From Lachnospiraceae bacterium (GTDB lineage: Bacteria > Bacillota > Clostridia > Lachnospirales > Lachnospiraceae), in assembly GCA_024696005.1 (NCBI GenBank), contig JAILHF010000048.1:1-64000 (forward strand): DNA of 64,000 nucleotides, written 5' to 3'. Shown here piece after piece: positions 31,989-40,234 of the stretch. Under the pieces are notes generated by a model. That model searched no databases. It was not told the DNA's origin and saw only the letters and a program-made list of their open reading frames with translations. The position numbers were made by a program, and so were the translations under genes. Position 1 is the stretch's first letter. Every line of letters begins with the position of its first letter.

Positions 31989-32945
31989 TCATTCTCCTCC
32001 GTCGTAGTCCGTAAAGCATCCCGACAGTCCCAGCTCATAAAGCTCCCTGCCGCTGTAACGTTTTCCCTCCCCGTCTTCCAGAAGCGTGATGCAGAGGATG
32101 CTGTCCTTCGTTGCCACGCACAGACCGCAGCCCCTTTCTCCGAAGCCGTAAGCCATTCCCAGTATCGTTCCCGGCTCTGCCTCCGATCCGGCCGGCAGCA
32201 CCATCGCCTCCCACAACAGGTATTTCTTTCCGTTCAGGTAGCTGAACGCTCCGGGATAGGGGATCGTCAGCGCCCTTATGAAATCATAGATCTGTCTTGC
32301 CCCCTGCTGCCAGTTCAGCAGACCGTCCTTCGGCCGGCGCCTCGGCAGTATGGCTTCGTCACTCTTGTTTCTGATCGGCAGCACGGGCCTGCGCCCCGCT
32401 TCCAGCTTGCGGATCAGAGCGTCGATCATCTCTGCATTGGTTTCCGCCACCCGATCATACAGGGTCTTGCAGGTATCGAAGAGACTGATGGGAAAGGCCC
32501 GCTGATCTGCGATCTCGCCCGCATCCACCTCGGCGGAAAGCCACATCAAAGTATTGCCTGTCTCTTCCTCTCCCCGGATCAGCGCCCAGTTGATCGGCGC
32601 GCTTCCGCGGTTATGCGGGAGCAGGGCCGCATGAGTCCCCACCGTTCCGATCGTGGGAATGTCCAGAAGCCGCTTCGGAAGGATCTCACTCCAGCCCAGC
32701 ACAACCAGAAGCTCCGGCTGCTGCTCCTTCAGGATCTCGTAAGCGCGCTCCCCCTTGATGGTATCCACCGGGTAAACGGGTATGCCGAAACGTTCGCATA
32801 TCCCGCCGTAATCCCTGCTGCCGGCGCTCCTTTTCGCGAACGCCTCGTCATCAAGCGTGATAAAGGCCGTGACATATCCCTTCTCCGCTGTCTGCCGAAA
32901 AGCCTCCAGGCCTTCCTCATGATTTCCGATCCAGCTGATCCGCAT
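31989..32945 (-). CDS. Methionyl-tRNA-formyltransferase-like sugar N-formyltransferase
   Basis: This 318-aa protein has an N-terminal formyl-transferase fold with THAALLPHNRGSAPINW (104-120) and Asp141 in EVDAGEIADQ, plus a C-terminal OB-like domain (about 205-318). The catalytic triad in the family is Asn-x-His...Asp; here His105 and Asp141 are present but the Asn position is Gly103. It is unlikely to be the housekeeping Fmt, since no def or priA is nearby and the neighbours are glycan genes. The start at 32945 has GGGAGGAG upstream and overlaps truA by 29 nt. Confidence 0.8.
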   Translation of the reverse strand: MRISWIGNHEEGLEAFRQTAEKGYVTAFITLDDEAFAKRSAGSRDYGGICERFGIPVYPVDTIKGERAYEILKEQQPELLVVLGWSEILPKRLLDIPTIGTVGTHAALLPHNRGSAPINWALIRGEEETGNTLMWLSAEVDAGEIADQRAFPISLFDTCKTLYDRVAETNAEMIDALIRKLEAGRRPVLPIRNKSDEAILPRRRPKDGLLNWQQGARQIYDFIRALTIPYPGAFSYLNGKKYLLWEAMVLPAGSEAEPGTILGMAYGFGERGCGLCVATKDSILCITLLEDGEGKRYSGRELYELGLSGCFTDYDGGE

Positions 32946-33711
32946 GATGCTCCTCCCATTTTCCGAAACGATATTCCAGCAGGCAGAGCCCTTCGGGCGG
33001 GGCCGTCGGTCCCGCTGCCCCGCGGTCTTTTGCCTCAAGTATCCCCTGCATCGCGGAAGCTTCGAGCCGTCCCGCCCCCACTTCCATCAAAGTGCCCGCT
33101 ATGATGCGGACCATGTTGTACAAAAAGCCGTTTCCCGAAACGCGGATCCGGATCTCGTCATCCTCACGGCTTACCCTGATGTCGTGGATCGTCCTCACAC
33201 GGGTCGTGCTCTGCGCGTGAACGCTGCAGAAGCTCGTAAAATCATGCTCTCCCGTAAGAACACGGGCCGCCTCCGCCATCCGCTCCGCGTCCAGCTTCTG
33301 ATGATACCAGGTCGTCACGTGCCGCCGCAGCGGATCCTGCAGCGGACTGTTCAGGATGCGGTACTCATAGGTCTTTACGCTGTCGCAATGCCTTGGATGA
33401 AAATCCTCCCCGACCTCACAGCCCGAAGTCACGCGTATGTCAGCGGGCAGTCTGCGGTTTAAGGCAAACGGCAGCTTTTCTGCCGGAATGCGCACCGGTG
33501 AACCGGTGGAGAAAAGCGCCACATTATCCTTCGCGTGCACGCCGGCATCCGTGCGGCTCCCGCCATCCACCGTGATCTCTTCTCCGAAAAGATCCGACAA
33601 AGCCCTGTTCAGTTCTTCTTCCACGGTGATGCCGTTGTCCTGCAGCTGCCAGCCGTGATAGGCGCTGCCGTCATAGGCCACCCGTATCAGGATATGTCTG
33701 ACCGTCATCAA
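32917..33711 (-). CDS. truA: tRNA pseudouridine(38-40) synthase
   Basis: This 264-aa protein has the TruA catalytic motif GGSRTDAGVHA (50-60) with nucleophile Asp55. RVAYDGSAYHGWQ (10-22) and FLYNMVRIIAGTLMEVG (split: FLYNMVRII, GTLMEVG) are also present. It isomerises uridines in the tRNA anticodon arm. The ecfT-truA order is the standard Firmicute arrangement. It overlaps ecfT by 4 nt. Normally rplM-rpsI follow truA; here they are absent and glycan genes follow. Confidence 0.96.
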   Translation of the reverse strand: MMTVRHILIRVAYDGSAYHGWQLQDNGITVEEELNRALSDLFGEEITVDGGSRTDAGVHAKDNVALFSTGSPVRIPAEKLPFALNRRLPADIRVTSGCEVGEDFHPRHCDSVKTYEYRILNSPLQDPLRRHVTTWYHQKLDAERMAEAARVLTGEHDFTSFCSVHAQSTTRVRTIHDIRVSREDDEIRIRVSGNGFLYNMVRIIAGTLMEVGAGRLEASAMQGILEAKDRGAAGPTAPPEGLCLLEYRFGKWEEHHADQLDRKS

Positions 33712-34586
33712 TATGTCTCACTCATCGATACCGAAAGCCCCTTCGCGGTTTCCAGCATCTCCTTCACCCAGGGATCGGCGATCCCGGGCAGCCATTTTCC
33801 CGAAACGATCACTGCCGCAAAGTACAAAAGAAGCAGCACATAAGCCGCCAGATCCCGCCCCTTGTAGCGCAGGGGACGGTATTGCGTTCTTCCCTTTCCG
33901 CCGTGATAGCAGCGTGCCTCCATGGCCATGGCCAGATCATTGGCCCTGCGGAAAGCCGAAACAAAGAGCGGCACCAGAACCGGCACCATGCTTTTTGCCC
34001 TGCGAAGCAGATTCCCGCTTTCAAAATCCGCGCCGCGCGCAAGCTGCGCCTTCATGATGCGGTCCGTCTCCTCCAGAAGGATCGGGATAAAGCGCAGCGC
34101 GATGCTCATCATCATGGCGATCTCGTGTACCGGCACGAAAAAGAGCTTCAGCGGCTTCATCAGATGTTCCATGCCCGCCGTGAGCCTGGTGGGCGTCGTC
34201 GTCAGCGTCATCAGGTTCGAGCCCAAGATCAGCAGGATCAGGCGTGTTCCCATCGAGATGGCCTGCAGCAGTCCCTCCCGGGTGATCTGAATTTTCCAGA
34301 AGCTGACCAGCACGGTCCCCTTCGTAAAGAACAGATTCATCGCCGCCGTAAAAAGCAGCAGAAAGATCACCGGCTTCAGGCCCTTGAGCATGTGACGTAG
34401 CGGAACTTTGGAAAGCACGATGCATGTGCCCAGGAAAAGGGCCGCGACCACGAATACATAGCTGTTGGTGAACAGAAAAAGCGAGATCAGATAGACCAGT
34501 GTCCCCAAAAGCTTGGTCCGCGGATCCAGCCTGTGCATAACGGAATCCCCCGGATAGTATTGTCCCAGAGTGATGTCGCGGATCAT
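33708..34586 (-). CDS. ecfT: ECF transporter transmembrane protein EcfT
   Basis: This 292-aa protein has the N-terminal HRLDPRTKLLG, about five membrane helices and two cytoplasmic coupling helices with the Ala-Arg-Gly signature in LARGADFESGN and the later AMEARCYHGG. It joins substrate-binding S components such as RibU to the two ATPase domains. It is coupled by 4-nt overlaps to the ATPase gene upstream and truA downstream. The module serves several vitamins in Firmicutes. Confidence 0.96.
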   Translation of the reverse strand: MIRDITLGQYYPGDSVMHRLDPRTKLLGTLVYLISLFLFTNSYVFVVAALFLGTCIVLSKVPLRHMLKGLKPVIFLLLFTAAMNLFFTKGTVLVSFWKIQITREGLLQAISMGTRLILLILGSNLMTLTTTPTRLTAGMEHLMKPLKLFFVPVHEIAMMMSIALRFIPILLEETDRIMKAQLARGADFESGNLLRRAKSMVPVLVPLFVSAFRRANDLAMAMEARCYHGGKGRTQYRPLRYKGRDLAAYVLLLLYFAAVIVSGKWLPGIADPWVKEMLETAKGLSVSMSETY

Positions 34587-36364
34587 TGATACGCCTCCCG
34601 TATACTCCTTGCTGCCTCATCAAGCGTGATCGGCGTCGTATCCACCGGGATTCCGGCTGCCGCCAGATCCCGCAGCACATAGCACACCTCGGGCGCCGCC
34701 AAGCCCATCTCCTCCAGCTCCTTGGCATGGGAGAACACTTCCTGCGGAACGTCATCGTAGACCAGTCTGCCCCGGTCCATCACCAGGATGCGGTCTGCCA
34801 TTTCCGCGACATCATCCATGGAATGGCTTACCAGAAGGATCGTGATCCCTTCCTTTTCTTTCAGTTCCCGTATCATGGAAAGCAATTCGCTGCGTCCGGC
34901 CGGATCCAGGCCGGCTGTGGGTTCATCCAGCACAAGGATCTCGGGCTTCATCGCCAGAACGGAAGCGATCGCCACGCGCCGCTTCTGTCCGCCCGACAGA
35001 TCAAAGGGGGACTGGTCAAAGCACTCGTCCGGCAGCCCCACGCGCTTGATTGCCGCATAAGCCGAGAGCTCCGCCGCCTTGCGGTCCATCCCCATGTTTT
35101 TCGGTCCGTAGGTCACTTCGGAAAAAACCGTTTCCTCAAAAAGCTGGTGCTCCGGATATTGAAAGACCAGCCCTACTTTTCCCCGCAGCGCCTTTCTGTC
35201 ATAGTCCTTTTCAAAAACGTCGCTGCCCTCAAAATAGATGGTGCCGCTCTCGGGCTTCAAAAGCGCGTTCAGATGCTGCACCAGCGTGGATTTGCCGCTC
35301 CCGGTATGTCCGATCAGTCCCACCATCTCCCCGGGACGCAGTACAAAGCTCAGATCGTCCAGGGCCCGCTTCTCCTGCGGGGTTCCCTTGTTGTAGACAT
35401 AGACCAGATGATCCGCGATCAGCCGGCAGTTCTTCGGATCCACGGCTTCGCTCTCCGCTCTCTGCGTCCTGCCTTCTCCGGCGGCTCCGCTTTTTTTCTT
35501 TTTGGTGAGCTCCTTGTCCTTCAGGGCCTTCAGCAGCTCTTCGCGGCTCAGTATCCCATCCGGCAGTTTAAGCCCCGCTTTTTTGAGCTTCCAGGCCAGT
35601 GCACTGACCTGCGGAACCGTAAGACGCAGCGCCTCCAGTTCCTCCACGCGGGAAAAGATCTCCCTGGGCGTTCCGCTCATGCATACCTTTCCCTTGTCCA
35701 TCACGAAAACGCGGTCCGCGTGGATCACTTCTTCCATGTAGTGCGTGATCAGGATGATCGTGATGTTCTCCACTTCGTTCAGGGCACGGGCCGCGCGGAT
35801 CACCTCATAACGCCCCCTGGGGTCCAGCATGGCCGTCGGCTCATCCAGAACGATGCATTTCGGATGCATCGCGATGACCGATGCGATCGATACCCGCTGC
35901 TTCTGGCCTCCCGAGAGCTTGTTCGGGGAAGCGTTGCGGTAATCCCACATGTCCACGGCTTTCAGGCTCTCTTCCACTCTTTCGGCGATCTCCTTTGTGG
36001 GGATCCCCATGTTTTCCGGGCCGAAAGCAACATCCTCATCCACCACCTGGCCGATGATCTGGTTGTCCGGATTCTGGAATACCATCCCGGCTGCCTGCCG
36101 TATCGCAAGAAGCTTCCCGCTGTCCTTCGTATTCATGCCGTCGACCTGCACTTCGCCTTCGGCGGGAAACAGGATCGCGTTGATATGCTTTGCGAGCGTG
36201 GATTTTCCGGAACCGTTGTGGCCGAGTATCGCTATGAATTCCCCCGGCTCCACATCAAGAGAGACACCATCCACTGCCGTGGTGATGCCCTCCACATTGT
36301 TTTCCTCATCTCTGCGGATGTATTCATATTTCAGATCGCGGATCTTTAAAAAAGGCTTTTTCAT
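34583..36364 (-). CDS. ecfA: Fused ECF transporter ATPase EcfA1-EcfA2
   Basis: This 593-aa protein carries two full ABC ATPase domains in one chain. The first has Walker A GHNGSGKST (48-56), LSGGQKQR (150-157) and ILITHYMEE; the second has GHTGSGKST (352-360), LSGGQKRR (456-463) and LLVSHSMDD. A Lys/Glu/Gly-rich linker (about 270-312) joins them. In most Firmicutes ecfA1 and ecfA2 are separate adjacent genes, so this is a fusion that fixes 1:1 stoichiometry. The start overlaps the surface-protein stop by 4 nt. Confidence 0.95.
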   Translation of the reverse strand: MKKPFLKIRDLKYEYIRRDEENNVEGITTAVDGVSLDVEPGEFIAILGHNGSGKSTLAKHINAILFPAEGEVQVDGMNTKDSGKLLAIRQAAGMVFQNPDNQIIGQVVDEDVAFGPENMGIPTKEIAERVEESLKAVDMWDYRNASPNKLSGGQKQRVSIASVIAMHPKCIVLDEPTAMLDPRGRYEVIRAARALNEVENITIILITHYMEEVIHADRVFVMDKGKVCMSGTPREIFSRVEELEALRLTVPQVSALAWKLKKAGLKLPDGILSREELLKALKDKELTKKKKSGAAGEGRTQRAESEAVDPKNCRLIADHLVYVYNKGTPQEKRALDDLSFVLRPGEMVGLIGHTGSGKSTLVQHLNALLKPESGTIYFEGSDVFEKDYDRKALRGKVGLVFQYPEHQLFEETVFSEVTYGPKNMGMDRKAAELSAYAAIKRVGLPDECFDQSPFDLSGGQKRRVAIASVLAMKPEILVLDEPTAGLDPAGRSELLSMIRELKEKEGITILLVSHSMDDVAEMADRILVMDRGRLVYDDVPQEVFSHAKELEEMGLAAPEVCYVLRDLAAAGIPVDTTPITLDEAARSIREAYQ

Positions 36365-38301
36365 CTTCTCCGGATCGGTATCGTAGATACCAGTTCGATG
36401 CAGCCCGCGGCAAACAAAACGATCACCAGAAGCATGCGGGGCACATCTGCATTTCCGGTCTTGGGCATGTCTTTTCCGTAATTAACCGGCGCATTCGAGG
36501 CACTCCCGCTGCCCCCCTTGCCGTTTCCCGATCCTCCGGGTCCGGCTCCGTAGGTCACGACGGCATAGCCGCCCTGGGGCGTAACAACGTCCCCCCTGCC
36601 GGGTCCTCCGGGTGCTCCTCCCGGATTGCTCGGTCCGGGGATCATCGTGGGGCTGGGCCCTTCCGTGACAGTGGCTCCTGTCCCCGTTGTAGGCGTCAGC
36701 TCCGTTCCGCCGCCGGGCGTGACGGTAGCCGTTGCCGCTGCCGTAACAGCCGGCGTGGGCGTGGCCGTAGGCGCCTGGATGGGCGTCGCCGTGGCTGCCG
36801 GTGTAGGCGTATCGGTCGGGATGGGCGTCGCCGTCACCACCGAGGTGGTGGGGGTGGGCGTCGCATCTTCCGCGTCAGCCGTATAGATCAGTGCATATTC
36901 GTGATCAGAAAAATAATCCGTCGAAAAACGCACGCAACGTATCCCGCCTTCCGTCACGATCTCGGGAAGGAAATAGTCGGGTTCGTTTTCCGCAGTGCTG
37001 CCGAGGACACGGATCGTGCCCTTGTCGGGATCCATTTCTGCCGGCAGGGGGAGCGTGACCGTGAGCAGACCGAAATCATTCACATCCTGCTCATTCTCAT
37101 CCACGAGATGCATGCGGAAGGGCCAATAACTCATCCGGTCAAGCATGACAAAACGCCTGCGGATGACAACACCGTCGGAATCCCGGATGATGAGTTTCCG
37201 ATAGCCGCTCCCATCCGTGATCGAGGCGCGGATCGAAACGGTGTTGCGCTTGTCTTCCCTGCGGTCGTCAATGTTCACGGCCGGCGGGGTGACATTTCCC
37301 TCTTCGGGGATATAGACCATGCCGTATTGATAATCCGAAAAATAATCCGTGCTGAAGCGCACGCAGTTATAACCGCCGCGTGTCACATAATCCGTATCAA
37401 AGCTGTGAAGCGTGCCGTTTCGTCTGATCCCGACCATGCGCACGCGTCCCTTGCTCAGATCCATGTCGGCTGCGACCGGCAGTGTGATCGTGACCTTCTT
37501 GAAATCCGTCACGTCCTTCATCGAGGAGTCCACCAGACGCAGATACCAGGGCTTAAGGATCATCCCCTTTCGGAGCACGAGGATCTTCTTCACGGAAATG
37601 CCGTCCGAATCCCGGATGATCAGAATGCGCGTCCCGCTGCTTCCGTCGGATATCGTTGCTCCGATCCCGGAGCTGTCACGCCGATCTTCGCGCTCATCAT
37701 CGATCTGAACGGTCCTTTCCCGCTCGTCTTCCTCACCGCCGGTGGGAGTGGGAGACAGCTCATCGGCGTTTTTGACACAGAATGCAAAAGCCGTATCACG
37801 CAGACTGGCCACCTTGAAGCTGACAAGCGTGACTCCGCCGGTCATCCGCTTCGTGATGTTCATCTCCTGCGAGGCAAGCACCTTTCCTTCTCCGTCCGTA
37901 TCGGTCGCGCGCAAAAGACGGAATCCCTCCGACCAGGCATCCATGTAGGAAGGAACCGGGAATGTGATCACGGCGCTCTGGTAGCCGTCCGCATACCAGT
38001 CACCGATAAACAGGCTGAGGATAAAGGGATAGGCCTGATCTTCCTCGCCCCAGCCTTCGACCGCCCAGTCGCTGCGCTGTCCGTCGTAAACACTGAGGTA
38101 AAGGTTTCCGCTCACGCTGATGTCTCCGCTTATCTCACATTCGATCAAAGCCGAATTCTGCGGATCGCTGCGCCGGTCATCCAGCCCCACATCACGCTGC
38201 GCCCGTCCGAACATCGGAAGGATCGCGATCAGCAGCGCCAGAAGGATCGTGGAGATCCCCAGTACCCTTCTCAATACGATTGTCTTCTTTCCCATCGTCA
38301 T
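36361..38301 (-). CDS. MPKTG cell-wall surface protein with repeated beta-rich modules
   Basis: This protein is 646 aa from the ATG at 38301; the ATG at 38295 is also possible. An N-terminal membrane or signal helix (about 10-30) is followed by three related modules of about 120 residues. The last two share IRDSDG near the start and RFSTDYFSD near the end. A Pro/Thr-rich wall-spanning region follows (about 495-545, TPTP repeats), then a Gly-rich stretch. It ends in a sorting signal: MPKTG (612-616), a hydrophobic helix and IRRR. A sortase gene lies 7 nt upstream, which is probably its dedicated enzyme. Ligand or role unknown. Confidence 0.85.
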   Translation of the reverse strand: MTMGKKTIVLRRVLGISTILLALLIAILPMFGRAQRDVGLDDRRSDPQNSALIECEISGDISVSGNLYLSVYDGQRSDWAVEGWGEEDQAYPFILSLFIGDWYADGYQSAVITFPVPSYMDAWSEGFRLLRATDTDGEGKVLASQEMNITKRMTGGVTLVSFKVASLRDTAFAFCVKNADELSPTPTGGEEDERERTVQIDDEREDRRDSSGIGATISDGSSGTRILIIRDSDGISVKKILVLRKGMILKPWYLRLVDSSMKDVTDFKKVTITLPVAADMDLSKGRVRMVGIRRNGTLHSFDTDYVTRGGYNCVRFSTDYFSDYQYGMVYIPEEGNVTPPAVNIDDRREDKRNTVSIRASITDGSGYRKLIIRDSDGVVIRRRFVMLDRMSYWPFRMHLVDENEQDVNDFGLLTVTLPLPAEMDPDKGTIRVLGSTAENEPDYFLPEIVTEGGIRCVRFSTDYFSDHEYALIYTADAEDATPTPTTSVVTATPIPTDTPTPAATATPIQAPTATPTPAVTAAATATVTPGGGTELTPTTGTGATVTEGPSPTMIPGPSNPGGAPGGPGRGDVVTPQGGYAVVTYGAGPGGSGNGKGGSGSASNAPVNYGKDMPKTGNADVPRMLLVIVLFAAGCIELVSTIPIRRR

Positions 38302-38308
38302 CTCATTC

Positions 38309-39442
38309 TTACCTGTTCCGCTCCCGGGCCACAACAACCAGTCTGCCGTTTTCCTGCGAATACTCACAGGTCGACAGCGTCAGCAGGCGGTCGCCCCACT
38401 GCGGCCGTATGCCGGTATCGTACAATGCGTCAAGCTCCGCATTCTTCACATAGCTTTCAAATTCCATCTCGTTCTCGATCCGGATATAATCATAAAATGC
38501 AAACGCATCATTCTTTTCATCATACACCTTTGCTTTGAAAACCGCAAATATTTCGTACGTTCTTTCCTCATAAAGGGTGCTGAAGCTGATCCGGGGGTGT
38601 TCCCTGCAGTATATGGGATCCTCATACTCCTTCAGGCTTCCGAACATGGCACCCGAACGCATGTGATGGCCGTGGATCAGGGCGTTGACCGCTTCCGCGT
38701 CCGGATCACAGCGCTTATCCAGTACCAGCAGACCGTTCACATCGGCTTTCCCGTCAAAATCATGAGAAAGATAGAAATCATTGTCGTTTTCGCGGTACAT
38801 CACCGGATAATCGATCCCGGTCCCTTCGATATACAACCAGCCGCACAGCTCCGGGTTGCGCTCATGCAGTTCCCGGAAGCGGGGCAGGATCTCCCTGACG
38901 CCGGCTGCTTCCTGCGTTCCGCTCTCTGTCGTTTGCGGCTCCGACGCGTCCGTATTTCCCGATTCATCCGGACTCACATGGCCGGCCTCTTCCGTAGGGG
39001 CAGTCTCCCGCTCCTTCTGCACGGCCGCTCCGCCGGCAGCCTGTCTGAGCTCTGCCATGGAATCTTCGCTCTGCTTCCCGCGAACGATCCAGAGCACGCC
39101 GATCACCAGAGCAAGCCCCAGCAAAAGATAAAGCGAGGTCAATGCCAGATGGCGGACCTTCCATCTGCCGTCCTTTATGACCTCCGGCTTGCGTTCCGGC
39201 TCCGGTTCCTCTTCTTCGAAGCTTTCGGTAAAGCTCTCCGCATCCAGCTCCTTCAGGAAGTCCTCACCGATCACGGTCTCAAAACGGATCCGTTCACGCC
39301 GGATCTGCATCTTCTTGTTCCGCGCGATCTGCACCTTGCTCCGGCCTTCTTCCTTCAGGCCCCGGATCTTTTCCAGGTCACGCTTCCCGGCCATGAAGTC
39401 CTCTATGGTATCAAATTCGTATTTTCCGAGCTCGTAAGACAT
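38309..39442 (-). CDS. Class B-like sortase with a long cytoplasmic N-terminus
   Basis: This 377-aa protein has a charged cytoplasmic N-terminus (1-95, coiled-coil-like and Glu-rich), one membrane helix (about 99-120) and a Ser/Thr/Glu linker. The sortase domain (about 185-377) has catalytic His259 in IHGHHM, Cys359 in TLSTCEYS and Arg near VVVARER. The N-terminal extension is unusual, as most class B sortases have only a short tail. It lies directly upstream of the MPKTG protein gene. There is no good Shine-Dalgarno at 39442, so the exact start is uncertain, and I see no clear promoter between it and the rplQ terminator. Confidence 0.85.
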   Translation of the reverse strand: MSYELGKYEFDTIEDFMAGKRDLEKIRGLKEEGRSKVQIARNKKMQIRRERIRFETVIGEDFLKELDAESFTESFEEEEPEPERKPEVIKDGRWKVRHLALTSLYLLLGLALVIGVLWIVRGKQSEDSMAELRQAAGGAAVQKERETAPTEEAGHVSPDESGNTDASEPQTTESGTQEAAGVREILPRFRELHERNPELCGWLYIEGTGIDYPVMYRENDNDFYLSHDFDGKADVNGLLVLDKRCDPDAEAVNALIHGHHMRSGAMFGSLKEYEDPIYCREHPRISFSTLYEERTYEIFAVFKAKVYDEKNDAFAFYDYIRIENEMEFESYVKNAELDALYDTGIRPQWGDRLLTLSTCEYSQENGRLVVVARERNR

Positions 39443-39525
39443 TCCCGTATCAAAAACTCTCCCGTTACCGTCCGGCCCGCCGGGCGCACGCTCCTGCCGG
39501 CCCGGATCCCCGGCCCGCCGCCACG

Positions 39526-39554
39526 AAAAAGGGCAACCTTTCGGTTGCCCCTTT
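39526..39554 (-). terminator. Intrinsic terminator at the end of the ribosomal gene cluster
   Basis: On the minus strand GGGCAACC pairs with GGTTGCCC around GAAA, followed by five T. It lies about 20 nt past the rplQ stop. Confidence 0.92.
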
Positions 39555-39573
39555 TGACTGTGATCAGACTTTC

Positions 39574-40113
39574 TTATACCAGCTCGAGGATGACCATCAT
39601 CGCCGCATCACCTTTACGGGGCCCGATCTTTACGATGCGGGTAAATCCGCCGTTACGGTTGGTGTACTTGGGCGCGATCTCATCGAAGATCTTGGCAGCC
39701 AGATCCACCTTCTTGGTGTTCTTCTTGCGGCCCTGGATCTCTGCCGGTACTTCCGTTACATCATAGAGAACGCTCAGCATCTGATGACGTGCATGCAGAC
39801 GGGAAGGCATGTCCTTTTTGATCTCCTTCTCGACCTCATCGAATACGGTCACCTTCTTGCCGTTAGCATCCTTCTCCTTGACACGTCTGCCGTCCTTGTC
39901 CTTCTGAGGTACCTTGGTCTTGACGGTAACGGTCTCGTAGTTGTCCTTTTCCTTGATCCCGAGAGCGATCAGCTTCTCGGCGATCTTCTTCACTTCCTTG
40001 GCGCGTGCCTCGGTGGTGGTGATGCGTCCGTTCAGGATCAGCATCGTTACCTGATTGCGGAGCAGTGCCTTTCTCTGGGAAGAGGTCTTTCCTAACTTTC
40101 TGTACATTGCCAT
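39574..40113 (-). CDS. rplQ: 50S ribosomal protein L17
   Basis: This 179-aa protein has the L17 core AMYRKLGKTSSQRKALLRNQ at its start and the typical C-terminal RIVKIGPRKGDAA. It is longer than the usual 112-130 aa because of a Lys/Asp/Val-rich insertion (about 58-105). The start at 40113 is set by GGAGGAAAG upstream; the longer open frame has no support. It is the last gene of the alpha operon. Confidence 0.96.
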   Translation of the reverse strand: MAMYRKLGKTSSQRKALLRNQVTMLILNGRITTTEARAKEVKKIAEKLIALGIKEKDNYETVTVKTKVPQKDKDGRRVKEKDANGKKVTVFDEVEKEIKKDMPSRLHARHQMLSVLYDVTEVPAEIQGRKKNTKKVDLAAKIFDEIAPKYTNRNGGFTRIVKIGPRKGDAAMMVILELV

Positions 40114-40150
40114 TGTTTCTTTCCTCCTTTCACTTGTATCCACGCAGGAG

Positions 40151-40213
40151 CGTGCTCTTCGGTCTTATCGTTCCCGCAAGGAGTATTCACACGGCGCGTG
40201 CTCTTCGGTCTTA
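40151..40213 (-). repeat. 17-bp direct repeat in the rpoA-rplQ spacer
   Basis: CGTGCTCTTCGGTCTTA occurs at 40151-40167 and again at 40197-40213 in the 121-nt gap between rpoA and rplQ. The gap is long for this operon. Function unknown. Confidence 0.7.
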
Positions 40214-40234
40214 CCGCCCATGCGTTTATTGCTC

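Noticed and set aside
31989-32945. Housekeeping methionyl-tRNA formyltransferase
   Set aside because: The catalytic Asn is Gly, the neighbours are glycan genes, and def/priA/sun are absent; a sugar substrate is more likely.
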